This document shows positions 1 to 5,514 of a stretch of DNA of 5,514 bases, piece by piece. Each line of letters begins with the position of its first letter. Position 1 is the first letter of the stretch. The notes below the pieces were generated by a model. That model worked only from the letters and a program-made list of their open reading frames with translations. It was not told the origin of the DNA and made no database searches. Position numbers and translations under genes: made by a program. This stretch comes from Candidatus Pelagibacterales bacterium (lineage in GTDB: Bacteria > Pseudomonadota > Alphaproteobacteria > Pelagibacterales > Pelagibacteraceae): assembly GCA_016882185.1 (NCBI GenBank), contig VHCC01000056.1, forward strand, positions 1 through 5,514, read 5' to 3'.

Positions 1-581
1 TGTTTTTGAGTTTGTCTTATATTTTTAAAGACGGGGCCAGGAGCTATTGCATTCACTCTAATTTTAGGTGCTAATTTCATGGCTGCAGTTTTTGTTAGTA
101 TGTGCAATCCAGTTTTGCTTATAGTATATGAAAAAAAATATGGAGTTAGTTTAAATATTCTTTGATCAAGAATGTTTATAATAGATTTATTTTGAGATGG
201 ATTTTTAATTTTAGAAAATTCTTTAATAAAAGTAGCAGGAGCAAAAAGATTAATTTTTATATGTTCATTCCAGCTTTTTTCACTAAAATTTAAAATACTA
301 TCGTTATTAAAAATAGAAGCATTGTTAATTATACAATCAATATTGCCTAACTTTTTTTTTACGGAAGCAATTAAACTCTTTATTATTTTTGCGTTTAAAA
401 GATTACCTTGAATATGAACACATTTTACACCGCATCGTTCTATTTCTTTTTTAAGAACTTCAGCTTGTTTTTTTGATTTATTAAAATGAATGGCAATATT
501 CCATCCCTTTTTTGCAAAATATAAACATAGTGCTTTACCAATTCTTTGCGAAGATCCAGTAATTAAAATATTCTTATTCAT
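1..581 (-). CDS. Short-chain dehydrogenase/reductase, pteridine reductase (PTR1/FolM)-like, C-terminus cut off
   Basis: This NAD(P)H-dependent Rossmann-fold oxidoreductase has 193 codons in the window, and its C-terminus lies beyond base 1. The visible features are the nucleotide-binding motif TGSSQRIG (residues 8-15), NNAS (86-89), Asn111, the catalytic YTISK (Tyr152, Lys156) and APGPV (180-184). Three details point to the pteridine reductase branch rather than a generic SDR: Arg13 in a TGxxxRxG motif; Ser89 and Phe91 in NNASIF, matching Ser111 and Phe113 of Leishmania PTR1; and Asp139 where most SDRs carry serine, 13 residues before Tyr152, the same spacing as Asp181-Tyr194 of PTR1. The inferred role is reduction of a dihydropterin or dihydrofolate in the cytoplasm; the substrate is not proven. 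The start ATG lies one base after the uvrB stop (TAA-A-ATG), so co-transcription and translational coupling are likely. Only a weak purine-rich stretch precedes it. The SDR assignment is firm; the pterin substrate is moderately supported. Confidence 0.88.
   Translation of the reverse strand, partial: MNKNILITGSSQRIGKALCLYFAKKGWNIAIHFNKSKKQAEVLKKEIERCGVKCVHIQGNLLNAKIIKSLIASVKKKLGNIDCIINNASIFNNDSILNFSEKSWNEHIKINLFAPATFIKEFSKIKNPSQNKSIINILDQRIFKLTPYFFSYTISKTGLHILTKTAAMKLAPKIRVNAIAPGPVFKNIRQTQK
352..360. repeat. Mononucleotide tract (T9 on +, A9 in SDR mRNA)
   Basis: Nine T residues on the plus strand read as A9 across codons Val74 to Lys77 of the SDR gene, between the Rossmann motif and NNAS. 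The frame is maintained. It is a second, shorter slippage-prone tract in the same probable operon. Confidence 0.85.
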
Positions 582-582
582 T

Positions 583-2733
583 TTATCTTTTCTTTTTTGC
601 AACCATTCCAGCCCTACCTTGGGTTGATCGTCCTATTAATTCTGTTTTTACATCATTGTTATAAACTTTAATTTTACTACTCATATTAATTTCTAACTCC
701 ATTTCTTGAAGTTTTCTTATTTCATCTCTTATTTTTGCTGCTTGCTCAAATTCTAAATTATCGGCAGCTTTTTTCATTTCTTTTTCTAGCATTTTTAGAT
801 GTTTTTTAAGATTATCACCGATTGGGATATCATTATTAAAAGTAACGTAATCTTTTTCAAATACTCCCTCTAAAATGTCATTAATTTTTGATTTGATAGA
901 TTGGGCAGTTATTTTATTTTTTTTATTATATTCTATTTGCTTAGTTCTTCTTCTATTAGTTTCATTGATAGCCTTTTTAATACTTTCTGTTTCTTTATCT
1001 GCATATAAAATCACTTTGCCATCAATATTCCTTGCCGCTCTTCCGATGGTTTGTATTAAGGATCTTTCAGATCTTAAGAAACCTTCTTTATCAGCATCTA
1101 AAATCGCAACAAGAGCACACTCTGGTATATCCAATCCTTCTCTTAAAAGATTAATACCAACTAAAACATCAAATATACCTAGCCTTAAATCTCTTATTAT
1201 TTCAATTCTTTCTAGCGTATCAATATCAGAATGCATGTAACGAACTTTAATTCCATTTTCATCAAGGTATTCTGTTAAATCTTCAGCCATTTTTTTTGTA
1301 AGAGTAGTAACTAGTATTCTTTTATTATTTTTAGAAACTGTAATGCATTCGTTTAATAAGTCATCTACCTGATTTTTAGCAGGTCGAATAAAAATTTGAG
1401 GATCTATAAGTCCAGTTGGTCTTATAATTTGTTCTGCAAAAACTCCTTTGCTTTGTTTTAATTCCCATTCACTTGGAGTTGCGGAAACAAAAATTGTTTG
1501 AGGTCTCATCAAATCCCATTCTTCAAATTTTAAAGGTCTATTATCCATACAAGAAGGAAGTCTAAAACCATAATCAGATAAAGTTTTTTTTCTAGTATAA
1601 TCTCCTTTGTACATACCGTTTAATTGAGGAATTGTGACGTGGCTTTCATCAACAAATACTAAACAATTATCAGGAAGATATTCAAATAATGTTGGCGGCG
1701 GTTCACCAGGATTTCTACCAGATAAGAATCTAGAATAATTTTCTATTCCAGCACAACTTCCTGTGGCCTCTATCATTTCAAGATCGTATCTAGTTCTTTC
1801 TTCTAGTCTTTGTGCTTCTAAAAGTTTTTTTTCATTTCTAAATTTTTCTAGAGTAATAATTAATTCTTTTTTTATTTCTTTAATTGCTTTTTCTACTGTT
1901 GGTCTTGGAGTAATATAGTGACTATTTCCGTACAATTTTATTAAATTAATTTCTTTATTGTCGGTTCCAGTTAACGGATCAAATGACTTTATCTGCATTA
2001 TTTTATTATCTACAATTGTAATTCTCCATGCCTCATCCTCATAATGAGATGGGAAAACTTCTATATTTTCACCCCTAACTCTAAAAGTTCCTCTATAAAA
2101 ATTTTGATCATTTCTTTTGTACTGAAGTTCAACTAGTCCTTTAATAATCTTTTCTCTTTCATAGCTCTCATTTTTTTTAAAAACCAAAGTCATTTTACTA
2201 TAAGAGTCGACAGATCCTAATCCGTAAATACACGAGACACTTGAAACAATAATCACATCATCTCTTTCTAAGAGTGACCTTGTTGCTGAATGTCTCATTC
2301 TATCTATTTGTTCATTTATAGAAGCTTCTTTTTCAATATATGTATCTGATCTTGGAACATAAGCTTCTGGAGTGTAGTAATCATAATAAGAAACAAAATA
2401 TTCAACTGCGTTATTAGGAAAAAAATTTTTCATTTCACCATACAATTGGGCAGCTAAAGTTTTATTTGGAGCGAGGATTAAAGCTGGACGATTTAATTCT
2501 TCAATGATTTTAGCCATTGTAAAAGTTTTTCCAGAACCTGTGACTCCAAGCAAAACTTGATTTTTTTTTTGGTTTAATATTTCTGTTTTTAAAAAAGAGA
2601 TAGCTTTTGGTTGGTCACCAGCAGGAGTGTATTCAGTTATTAGTTGAAATTTTTTTCCTCCTTCTAATTTTTTTAAAGAAAGTGCTTTCGTATTTGTTTT
2701 ATCTAATATATTAGTTTCCGAAAGATTTTGCAT
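583..2733 (-). CDS. uvrB: UvrABC excinuclease subunit B
   Basis: UvrB is the DNA-damage verification subunit of bacterial nucleotide excision repair. It is loaded by UvrA, opens DNA with its ATPase and recruits UvrC. The 716-residue protein has Walker A GVTGSGKT (63-70, Lys69), the tyrosine-rich beta-hairpin (about 112-151, Tyr116, Tyr117, Tyr119, Tyr120), the UvrA-interaction region (about 175-275), motif II DESH (362-365), motif III SATP (417-420), motifs V and VI (GINLLREGLDIPE at 526-538; QTIGRAARN at 561-569) and a C-terminal UVR domain (about 641-676) for UvrC. Compared with E. coli UvrB (673 residues) it has about 24 extra N-terminal residues and a basic tail ending AKKKR. ATG at 2733 is the first ATG after an in-frame stop at 2763-2761. 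An A10 tract covers codons 55-58. No alphaproteobacterial LexA box (GTTC-N7-GTTC) is visible near the start. It is followed by the SDR gene and diverges from the aminotransferase gene. Confidence 0.98.
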   Translation of the reverse strand: MQNLSETNILDKTNTKALSLKKLEGGKKFQLITEYTPAGDQPKAISFLKTEILNQKKNQVLLGVTGSGKTFTMAKIIEELNRPALILAPNKTLAAQLYGEMKNFFPNNAVEYFVSYYDYYTPEAYVPRSDTYIEKEASINEQIDRMRHSATRSLLERDDVIIVSSVSCIYGLGSVDSYSKMTLVFKKNESYEREKIIKGLVELQYKRNDQNFYRGTFRVRGENIEVFPSHYEDEAWRITIVDNKIMQIKSFDPLTGTDNKEINLIKLYGNSHYITPRPTVEKAIKEIKKELIITLEKFRNEKKLLEAQRLEERTRYDLEMIEATGSCAGIENYSRFLSGRNPGEPPPTLFEYLPDNCLVFVDESHVTIPQLNGMYKGDYTRKKTLSDYGFRLPSCMDNRPLKFEEWDLMRPQTIFVSATPSEWELKQSKGVFAEQIIRPTGLIDPQIFIRPAKNQVDDLLNECITVSKNNKRILVTTLTKKMAEDLTEYLDENGIKVRYMHSDIDTLERIEIIRDLRLGIFDVLVGINLLREGLDIPECALVAILDADKEGFLRSERSLIQTIGRAARNIDGKVILYADKETESIKKAINETNRRRTKQIEYNKKNKITAQSIKSKINDILEGVFEKDYVTFNNDIPIGDNLKKHLKMLEKEMKKAADNLEFEQAAKIRDEIRKLQEMELEINMSSKIKVYNNDVKTELIGRSTQGRAGMVAKKKR
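2561..2570. repeat. Mononucleotide tract (T10 on +, A10 in uvrB mRNA)
   Basis: Ten uninterrupted T residues on the plus strand read as A10 in the uvrB message, within codons Gln55-Lys56-Lys57-Asn58, about five codons before the Walker A motif. Tracts of this length are prone to replication or transcriptional slippage and to sequencing error. The frame is intact here, so the tract is recorded as a possible instability site and not as a frameshift. Confidence 0.9.
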
Positions 2734-2740
2734 ATTCCAA

Positions 2741-2746
2741 AATATA
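2741..2746 (-). promoter_or_regulatory. Candidate -10 box for uvrB
   Basis: Read on the minus strand, TATATT (5 of 6 to consensus) overlaps the opposing TATAAT. It predicts a start near 2734, directly next to the uvrB ATG at 2733. A TTGATA hexamer (5 of 6 to TTGACA) lies at 2772-2767 inside the aminotransferase gene, but the 20-base spacing is longer than ideal. Another weak -10, TATAGA at 2765-2760, would give a leader of about 20 bases. A GGA two bases before the ATG is too close to serve as a normal Shine-Dalgarno site. Confidence 0.3.
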
Positions 2747-2748
2747 AT
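2743..2748 (+). promoter_or_regulatory. Candidate -10 box for the aminotransferase gene
   Basis: A perfect TATAAT lies in the 23-base spacer between uvrB and the aminotransferase gene. Normal -10 spacing would place the transcription start near 2755, only about two bases before the ATG at 2757, so the mRNA would be leaderless or nearly so. No good -35 hexamer is seen at 16-18 bases (GAAAGA at 17) and there is no extended TGn. In such AT-rich DNA a TATAAT can occur by chance, but the spacer leaves little room elsewhere, and the only alternative is a promoter inside the 5' part of uvrB. Confidence 0.4.
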
Positions 2749-2756
2749 TAATTTAG

Positions 2757-3974
2757 ATGTCTATACTATCAACTTCTTTATCGAGAATAAAAGAATCTCC
2801 TACAATTGCAATTACTCAGAAAGCTAGACTCTTAAAAGAAAGTGGAAAAGAAGTAATAGCGCTGGCATCTGGAGAACCGGATTTTGACACCCCTGATAAT
2901 ATAAAAGCAGCTGCAATTAAAGCAATAAAGGATGGTCAAACAAAATATACGCCCGTTGATGGGACTCCAGAGTTGAAAAAAGCAATAGTTAACAAATTTA
3001 AAAAAGAAAATAATTTAAGTTTTGAAGTTGATAATATTACTGTTGGCACCGGAGGCAAGCAGGTAATTTATAACTGTATTCTTGCAACAATTAATCCCGG
3101 AGATGAAGTTATTATTCCAGCACCTTATTGGGTTTCATATCCTGATATGGTTTTATTAGCTGGAGGAACTCCAAAATTTGTAGAATGTGATGAACAAAGT
3201 GATTTTAAAATTTCTGCTAATCAGCTTGATAAATTAATAACAAACAAAACAAAGTGGTTTATTTTAAATTCACCAGGAAATCCAACTGGAATGTGTTATT
3301 CAAGATCAGAACTAATAGAAATAGTTAAAGTTTTAAAAAAATATAACCATGTAAATATTTTAACAGACGATATTTACGAACATATTCTTTACCAAGATAA
3401 GGGTGCAAATGATTCAAGACTTGTAAATATTTTAGAAATAGACGATTCTTTAAAAAACAGAACCTTAGTCGTAAATGGTGTTAGCAAAGCTTATGCTATG
3501 ACTGGTTGGAGAATTGGTTATGCCGCAGGTCCAAAATCTTTAATAAAAGCAATACAAATAATTCAATCTCAATCAACAACCAATCCATCCTCTATTAGTC
3601 AGGCTGCTGCTGTTGAAGCTCTTAATGGTGACCAAAGCTTTATTCATTCTAGAGCTTTAGAATTTAAAAAGAGAAGAGATTTTGTTGTTAAGGCTTTAAA
3701 TAGTACTAACGGATTAACCTGTGTTAATCCACAGGGGGCATTTTATGTTTTTCCAAATTGTAAGAAATTAATGAATAAAAAAACTACTAGTGGAAAAATT
3801 ATTAAAAATGATACAGATTTTGCATCTTACCTATTAGACGAGACTGGAGTTGCAATTGTTCAAGGGTCAGCATTTGGACTTGAGGGTTATTTTAGAATTT
3901 CCTACGCAACCTCTATGCAAATTTTAGAAAAAGCTTTAATGAAAATTAAAACTTTCTGCGAGAGTCTCAAATAG
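2757..3974 (+). CDS. aspC: Class I pyridoxal-phosphate aminotransferase, aspartate aminotransferase type Ib
   Basis: This cytoplasmic PLP enzyme most likely moves the amino group between aspartate/2-oxoglutarate and glutamate/oxaloacetate. The 405-residue length is typical. Cofactor residues are all visible: Trp125 in PYWVSY, Asn175 in NSPGNPTG (171-178), Asp204 and Tyr207 in TDDIY, the Schiff-base lysine Lys244 in the VSKAYAMTGWRIGY block, and Arg380 in FRISYATS for the substrate alpha-carboxylate. Thr16 and Lys101 (in GGKQ) align with the Thr16/Lys109 dicarboxylate-recognition pair of Thermus AspAT, which places it in subgroup Ib and favours acidic substrates. Some Ib members also aminate prephenate to arogenate, so a second role in Phe/Tyr synthesis is possible. 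The ATG immediately follows an in-frame TAG (2754-2756) and aligns with family N-termini, so the start is secure. There is no Shine-Dalgarno site. It diverges from uvrB and converges on trxB with a 2-base gap. The symbol follows common usage; aspB or aatA is also used. Confidence 0.95.
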   Translation: MSILSTSLSRIKESPTIAITQKARLLKESGKEVIALASGEPDFDTPDNIKAAAIKAIKDGQTKYTPVDGTPELKKAIVNKFKKENNLSFEVDNITVGTGGKQVIYNCILATINPGDEVIIPAPYWVSYPDMVLLAGGTPKFVECDEQSDFKISANQLDKLITNKTKWFILNSPGNPTGMCYSRSELIEIVKVLKKYNHVNILTDDIYEHILYQDKGANDSRLVNILEIDDSLKNRTLVVNGVSKAYAMTGWRIGYAAGPKSLIKAIQIIQSQSTTNPSSISQAAAVEALNGDQSFIHSRALEFKKRRDFVVKALNSTNGLTCVNPQGAFYVFPNCKKLMNKKTTSGKIIKNDTDFASYLLDETGVAIVQGSAFGLEGYFRISYATSMQILEKALMKIKTFCESLK

Positions 3975-3976
3975 TT

Positions 3977-4918
3977 TTAGTGATTAGACAAATGTTTTTC
4001 GGCTTCAAGGGCAGCCATACATCCCATCCCCGCTGCCGTAACAGCTTGTCTATATAATTTATCTTTTACATCCCCAGCCGCAAATACCCCTGGAATATTA
4101 GTTTTCGTAGAGTCAGGCTGAGTTATTATGTAACCACTATTATCCATATTAATTTGCCCCTTAAACAAAGCAGTTGCAGGATCATGTCCAATTGCAACAA
4201 AAAGTCCGTGTGTTTGTAATTCTGTGATTTTGTTTGTTTTAATATTTTTTAATTTAATAGCAGTTACACCTTTAGGATTTTCTGTCCCAATAATTTCTGA
4301 GACAACGCTATCCCAAATTAAACTTATTTTAGGATGTGAAAATAATTTCTTTTGTAATAATTTTTCTGCCTTTAGTTCACTTTTTCTATGAACGAGTGTT
4401 ATTTTTTTTGCAAAATTTGTAAGAAACAAAGACTCTTCAACCGCAGAGTTTCCACCTCCTACAACAACAACATCCTTGTTTTTATAAAAGAAACCGTCAC
4501 AAGTTGCACAAGCAGAAACACCAAATCCTTTATATTTTTCCTCTGAGGGCAAATTTAACCATCTTGCTTGTGCGCCAGTTGAAATAATGACGCTTTCAGT
4601 AAAGTAATGTTTTCCTGAGTCTCCAATTATCTCAAAAGGTTTTTTATTAAAATTAACTGTAGAAATATGATCTTCAATAAATTTTGTTCCAACTTTTAGT
4701 GCTTGTTCTTTCATTTGTTCCATTAGCCAAGGACCCTGAATCACATCTGCAAATCCTGGAAAATTTTCAACATCAGTTGTGATCGTTAGTTGACCACCTG
4801 GTTGGGAACCAGCAATTAGAATTGGTTCAAGCATCGCTCTTGCAGCGTAAATTGCAGCTGTGTATCCAGCAGGGCCAGATCCAATAATAATTAGTTTATT
4901 TATCTTATCGACATTCAT
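3977..4918 (-). CDS. trxB: Thioredoxin reductase (NADPH), low-molecular-weight type
   Basis: This FAD enzyme transfers electrons from NADPH to oxidised thioredoxin in the cytoplasm, supporting ribonucleotide reductase and protein thiol repair. The 313 residues are close to the usual length (about 320). The features in order are FAD-binding GSGPAG (13-18), PGGQL (40-44), the redox-active CATC followed by Asp (Cys137, Cys140, Asp141), the NADPH-domain GGGNSAVEE (154-162), HRKS (177-180) with basic residues suited to the NADPH 2'-phosphate, and the second FAD motif GVFAAGDV (277-284). The CATC in the middle of the protein distinguishes it from ferredoxin/flavodoxin-NADP reductase relatives that lack the cysteine pair. 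The N-terminus aligns without gaps to E. coli TrxB, which supports ATG at 4918. There is no Shine-Dalgarno site. It ends tail to tail with the aminotransferase gene and diverges from the ELM1 gene. Confidence 0.97.
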   Translation of the reverse strand: MNVDKINKLIIIGSGPAGYTAAIYAARAMLEPILIAGSQPGGQLTITTDVENFPGFADVIQGPWLMEQMKEQALKVGTKFIEDHISTVNFNKKPFEIIGDSGKHYFTESVIISTGAQARWLNLPSEEKYKGFGVSACATCDGFFYKNKDVVVVGGGNSAVEESLFLTNFAKKITLVHRKSELKAEKLLQKKLFSHPKISLIWDSVVSEIIGTENPKGVTAIKLKNIKTNKITELQTHGLFVAIGHDPATALFKGQINMDNSGYIITQPDSTKTNIPGVFAAGDVKDKLYRQAVTAAGMGCMAALEAEKHLSNH

Positions 4919-4933
4919 TGTAGATTTTAATTA

Positions 4934-4939
4934 ATAATA
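4934..4939 (-). promoter_or_regulatory. Candidate -10 box for trxB
   Basis: On the minus strand TATTAT (5 of 6) is paired with TTAAAA at 4962-4957 (4 of 6 to TTGACA) at the ideal 17-base spacing. The predicted start is near 4927, giving a leader of about 9 bases without a Shine-Dalgarno site. This is the best two-box promoter candidate in the window, but the AT-rich background limits confidence. Confidence 0.45.
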
Positions 4940-4941
4940 CT

Positions 4942-4947
4942 TATAAT
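4942..4947 (+). promoter_or_regulatory. Candidate -10 box for the ELM1-family gene
   Basis: A perfect TATAAT predicts a transcription start near 4954 and a leader of about 12 bases before the ATG at 4966. A weak -35 (TTGTAG at 4918-4923, 3 of 6, spacing 18) sits at the trxB start codon. The short leader contains no Shine-Dalgarno sequence. Confidence 0.45.
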
Positions 4948-4965
4948 TAATTATCATTTTAAACA

Positions 4966-5514
4966 ATGAGATATTTTAAAGCATTATTATTAACAGAGGG
5001 TGCCCATGGCATGGTGAGCCAAGTAGAAGGTTTAGCCAAAGCTTTAAAATTAGATTTTAATCATTGTTTTGTAAATTTAAAAAGACCGTGGAGATATTTT
5101 CCTATAAATTTAGTCCCTATTAGTAGGTCTGTTATAGACGGAAAGTTTCCAGAGCAAATAGAAAATCAAATACTTATTTCATGTGGTAAAAATAGTATTA
5201 TTTCTTCTTTATTTTTAAAAAGAAATAATAAGAATTTATTTAATATTCATATCCAAAATCCTAAAGTTAACTTTTCAAATTTTGATTTAATTGTTGCACC
5301 GGAACATGACCAAATAATAGGCAGCAACGTACTAAGCACATTTGGAGCTCTTCATTATATTACAAAACAAGAGGTGGAAAGTAGTAATAATTTTTTTTCA
5401 AAATATAATTTATCAGAAGAAAATAAGATTGTTTCTTTAATCTTAGGAGGTCCTAATAGATATTATGATTTTAATGAGATCGATCTTGGAAATATTTTTT
5501 TATCAATAAAAGAT
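4966..5514 (+). CDS. ELM1-family protein (COG3660/DUF1022 type), C-terminus cut off
   Basis: The 183 codons to the window edge match the ELM1 family, found in alphaproteobacteria and in plants, where ELM1 helps recruit the fission dynamin to mitochondria. Family landmarks are LLLTEGAHGMVSQVEGLAKAL (about 7-27), LKRPWRYFP (38-46), ILISCGK (69-75), the IHIQNPKVNFSNFDLIVAPEHD block (94-115), NVLSTFGALHYIT (121-133) and the LILGGPNRYYDF turn (158-169). Full-length members run to roughly 300-340 residues, so a little over half is present. The fold is thought to resemble GT-B glycosyltransferases, and older annotations call it a predicted nucleoside-diphosphate-sugar epimerase; the bacterial function is not established. 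No signal peptide or transmembrane segment is seen. An in-frame TAA at 4960-4962 precedes the ATG, which fixes the start; no Shine-Dalgarno site is present. It is divergent from trxB and may share its control region. Confidence 0.88.
   Translation, partial: MRYFKALLLTEGAHGMVSQVEGLAKALKLDFNHCFVNLKRPWRYFPINLVPISRSVIDGKFPEQIENQILISCGKNSIISSLFLKRNNKNLFNIHIQNPKVNFSNFDLIVAPEHDQIIGSNVLSTFGALHYITKQEVESSNNFFSKYNLSEENKIVSLILGGPNRYYDFNEIDLGNIFLSIKD

Larger units (their letters stand above)
4928..4953. repeat. AT-rich inverted repeat in the trxB/ELM1 divergent spacer
   Basis: Arms 4928-4938 and 4943-4953 pair at 10 of 11 positions (mismatch A4936/A4945) around the 4-base centre ACTT. The dyad overlaps the -10 candidates for both flanking genes, so it could be an operator or part of a symmetric divergent promoter. 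All arm bases are A or T, which makes chance symmetry more likely. No T-tract is placed to make it a terminator. Confidence 0.6.

Noticed and set aside
875..1240. Plus-strand open frame of 121 codons, hydrophobic at its N-terminus, antisense to uvrB
   Set aside because: It lies wholly inside conserved uvrB coding sequence. Its hydrophobicity follows from reading Lys/Asn/Glu-rich AT-rich codons in reverse, and no independent start signal is seen.
2657..2664. Strong Shine-Dalgarno-like GAAGGAGG on the minus strand inside uvrB codons 24-26
   Set aside because: No ATG, GTG or TTG follows at a usable distance in the uvrB frame. The bases encode a Glu-Gly-Gly typical of the alphaproteobacterial UvrB N-terminus, so an internal start is not supported.
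2739..2753. Possible palindrome in the uvrB/aminotransferase spacer
   Set aside because: Only short outer arms match and the interior does not pair, so it is not distinguishable from AT-rich background.
2700..2800. SOS (LexA) operator controlling uvrB
   Set aside because: No GTTC-N7-GTTC or its complement is visible in the spacer or the adjoining coding ends.
4010..4037. GC-rich 6-bp inverted repeat (GGCAGC / GCTGCC, 16-base loop) near the trxB 3' end, considered as a terminator for the aminotransferase gene
   Set aside because: No T-run follows on either strand, the loop is long, and the bases encode the conserved TrxB C-terminal AAGMGCMAALEAE region.
1..5514. Defence system, mobile element, CRISPR array or novel multi-gene system
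   Set aside because: All five genes are recognisable conserved chromosomal genes. No direct-repeat arrays, transposase, integrase, terminal repeats or composition break were seen.

Overview
This window reads as a compact stretch of chromosomal housekeeping genes from an AT-rich, streamlined alphaproteobacterium. SAR11/Pelagibacterales is the best guess. That guess rests on the low G+C, the tiny spacers (73 non-coding bases in 5514), an alphaproteobacterial ELM1-family gene, and the N- and C-terminal tails of UvrB. Another AT-rich marine alphaproteobacterium is possible. No tRNA, rRNA, insertion sequence, CRISPR array, phage gene or other mobile feature was seen, and no spacer exceeds 47 bases.

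Layout from left to right. Positions 1-581 (minus strand) hold the first 193 codons of a short-chain dehydrogenase/reductase whose active site matches the pteridine reductase (PTR1/FolM-like) type. It is the downstream member of a pair with uvrB (583-2733, minus), and one base separates the uvrB stop from its start. A 23-base divergent spacer follows, then a class I (subgroup Ib) aspartate aminotransferase (2757-3974, plus). That gene meets thioredoxin reductase trxB (3977-4918, minus) tail to tail across 2 bases. A 47-base divergent spacer with a near-perfect AT-rich dyad precedes the first 183 codons of an ELM1-family protein (4966-5514, plus, cut by the window edge).

The genes do not form one pathway. 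They cover excision repair (UvrB), probable pterin/folate redox chemistry (SDR), amino-acid nitrogen transfer (aminotransferase), disulfide redox homeostasis (TrxB) and a conserved family without a settled bacterial role (ELM1).

I found no evidence of a new multi-gene system. The points most worth checking are: the 23-base divergent spacer, where plausible -10 boxes for both genes overlap and predict nearly leaderless mRNAs; the PTR1-like active site; the dyad between trxB and the ELM1 gene; the 2-base convergent junction without a terminator; and an A10 tract inside uvrB just before the Walker A motif. Promoter and repeat calls in such AT-rich sequence are tentative.
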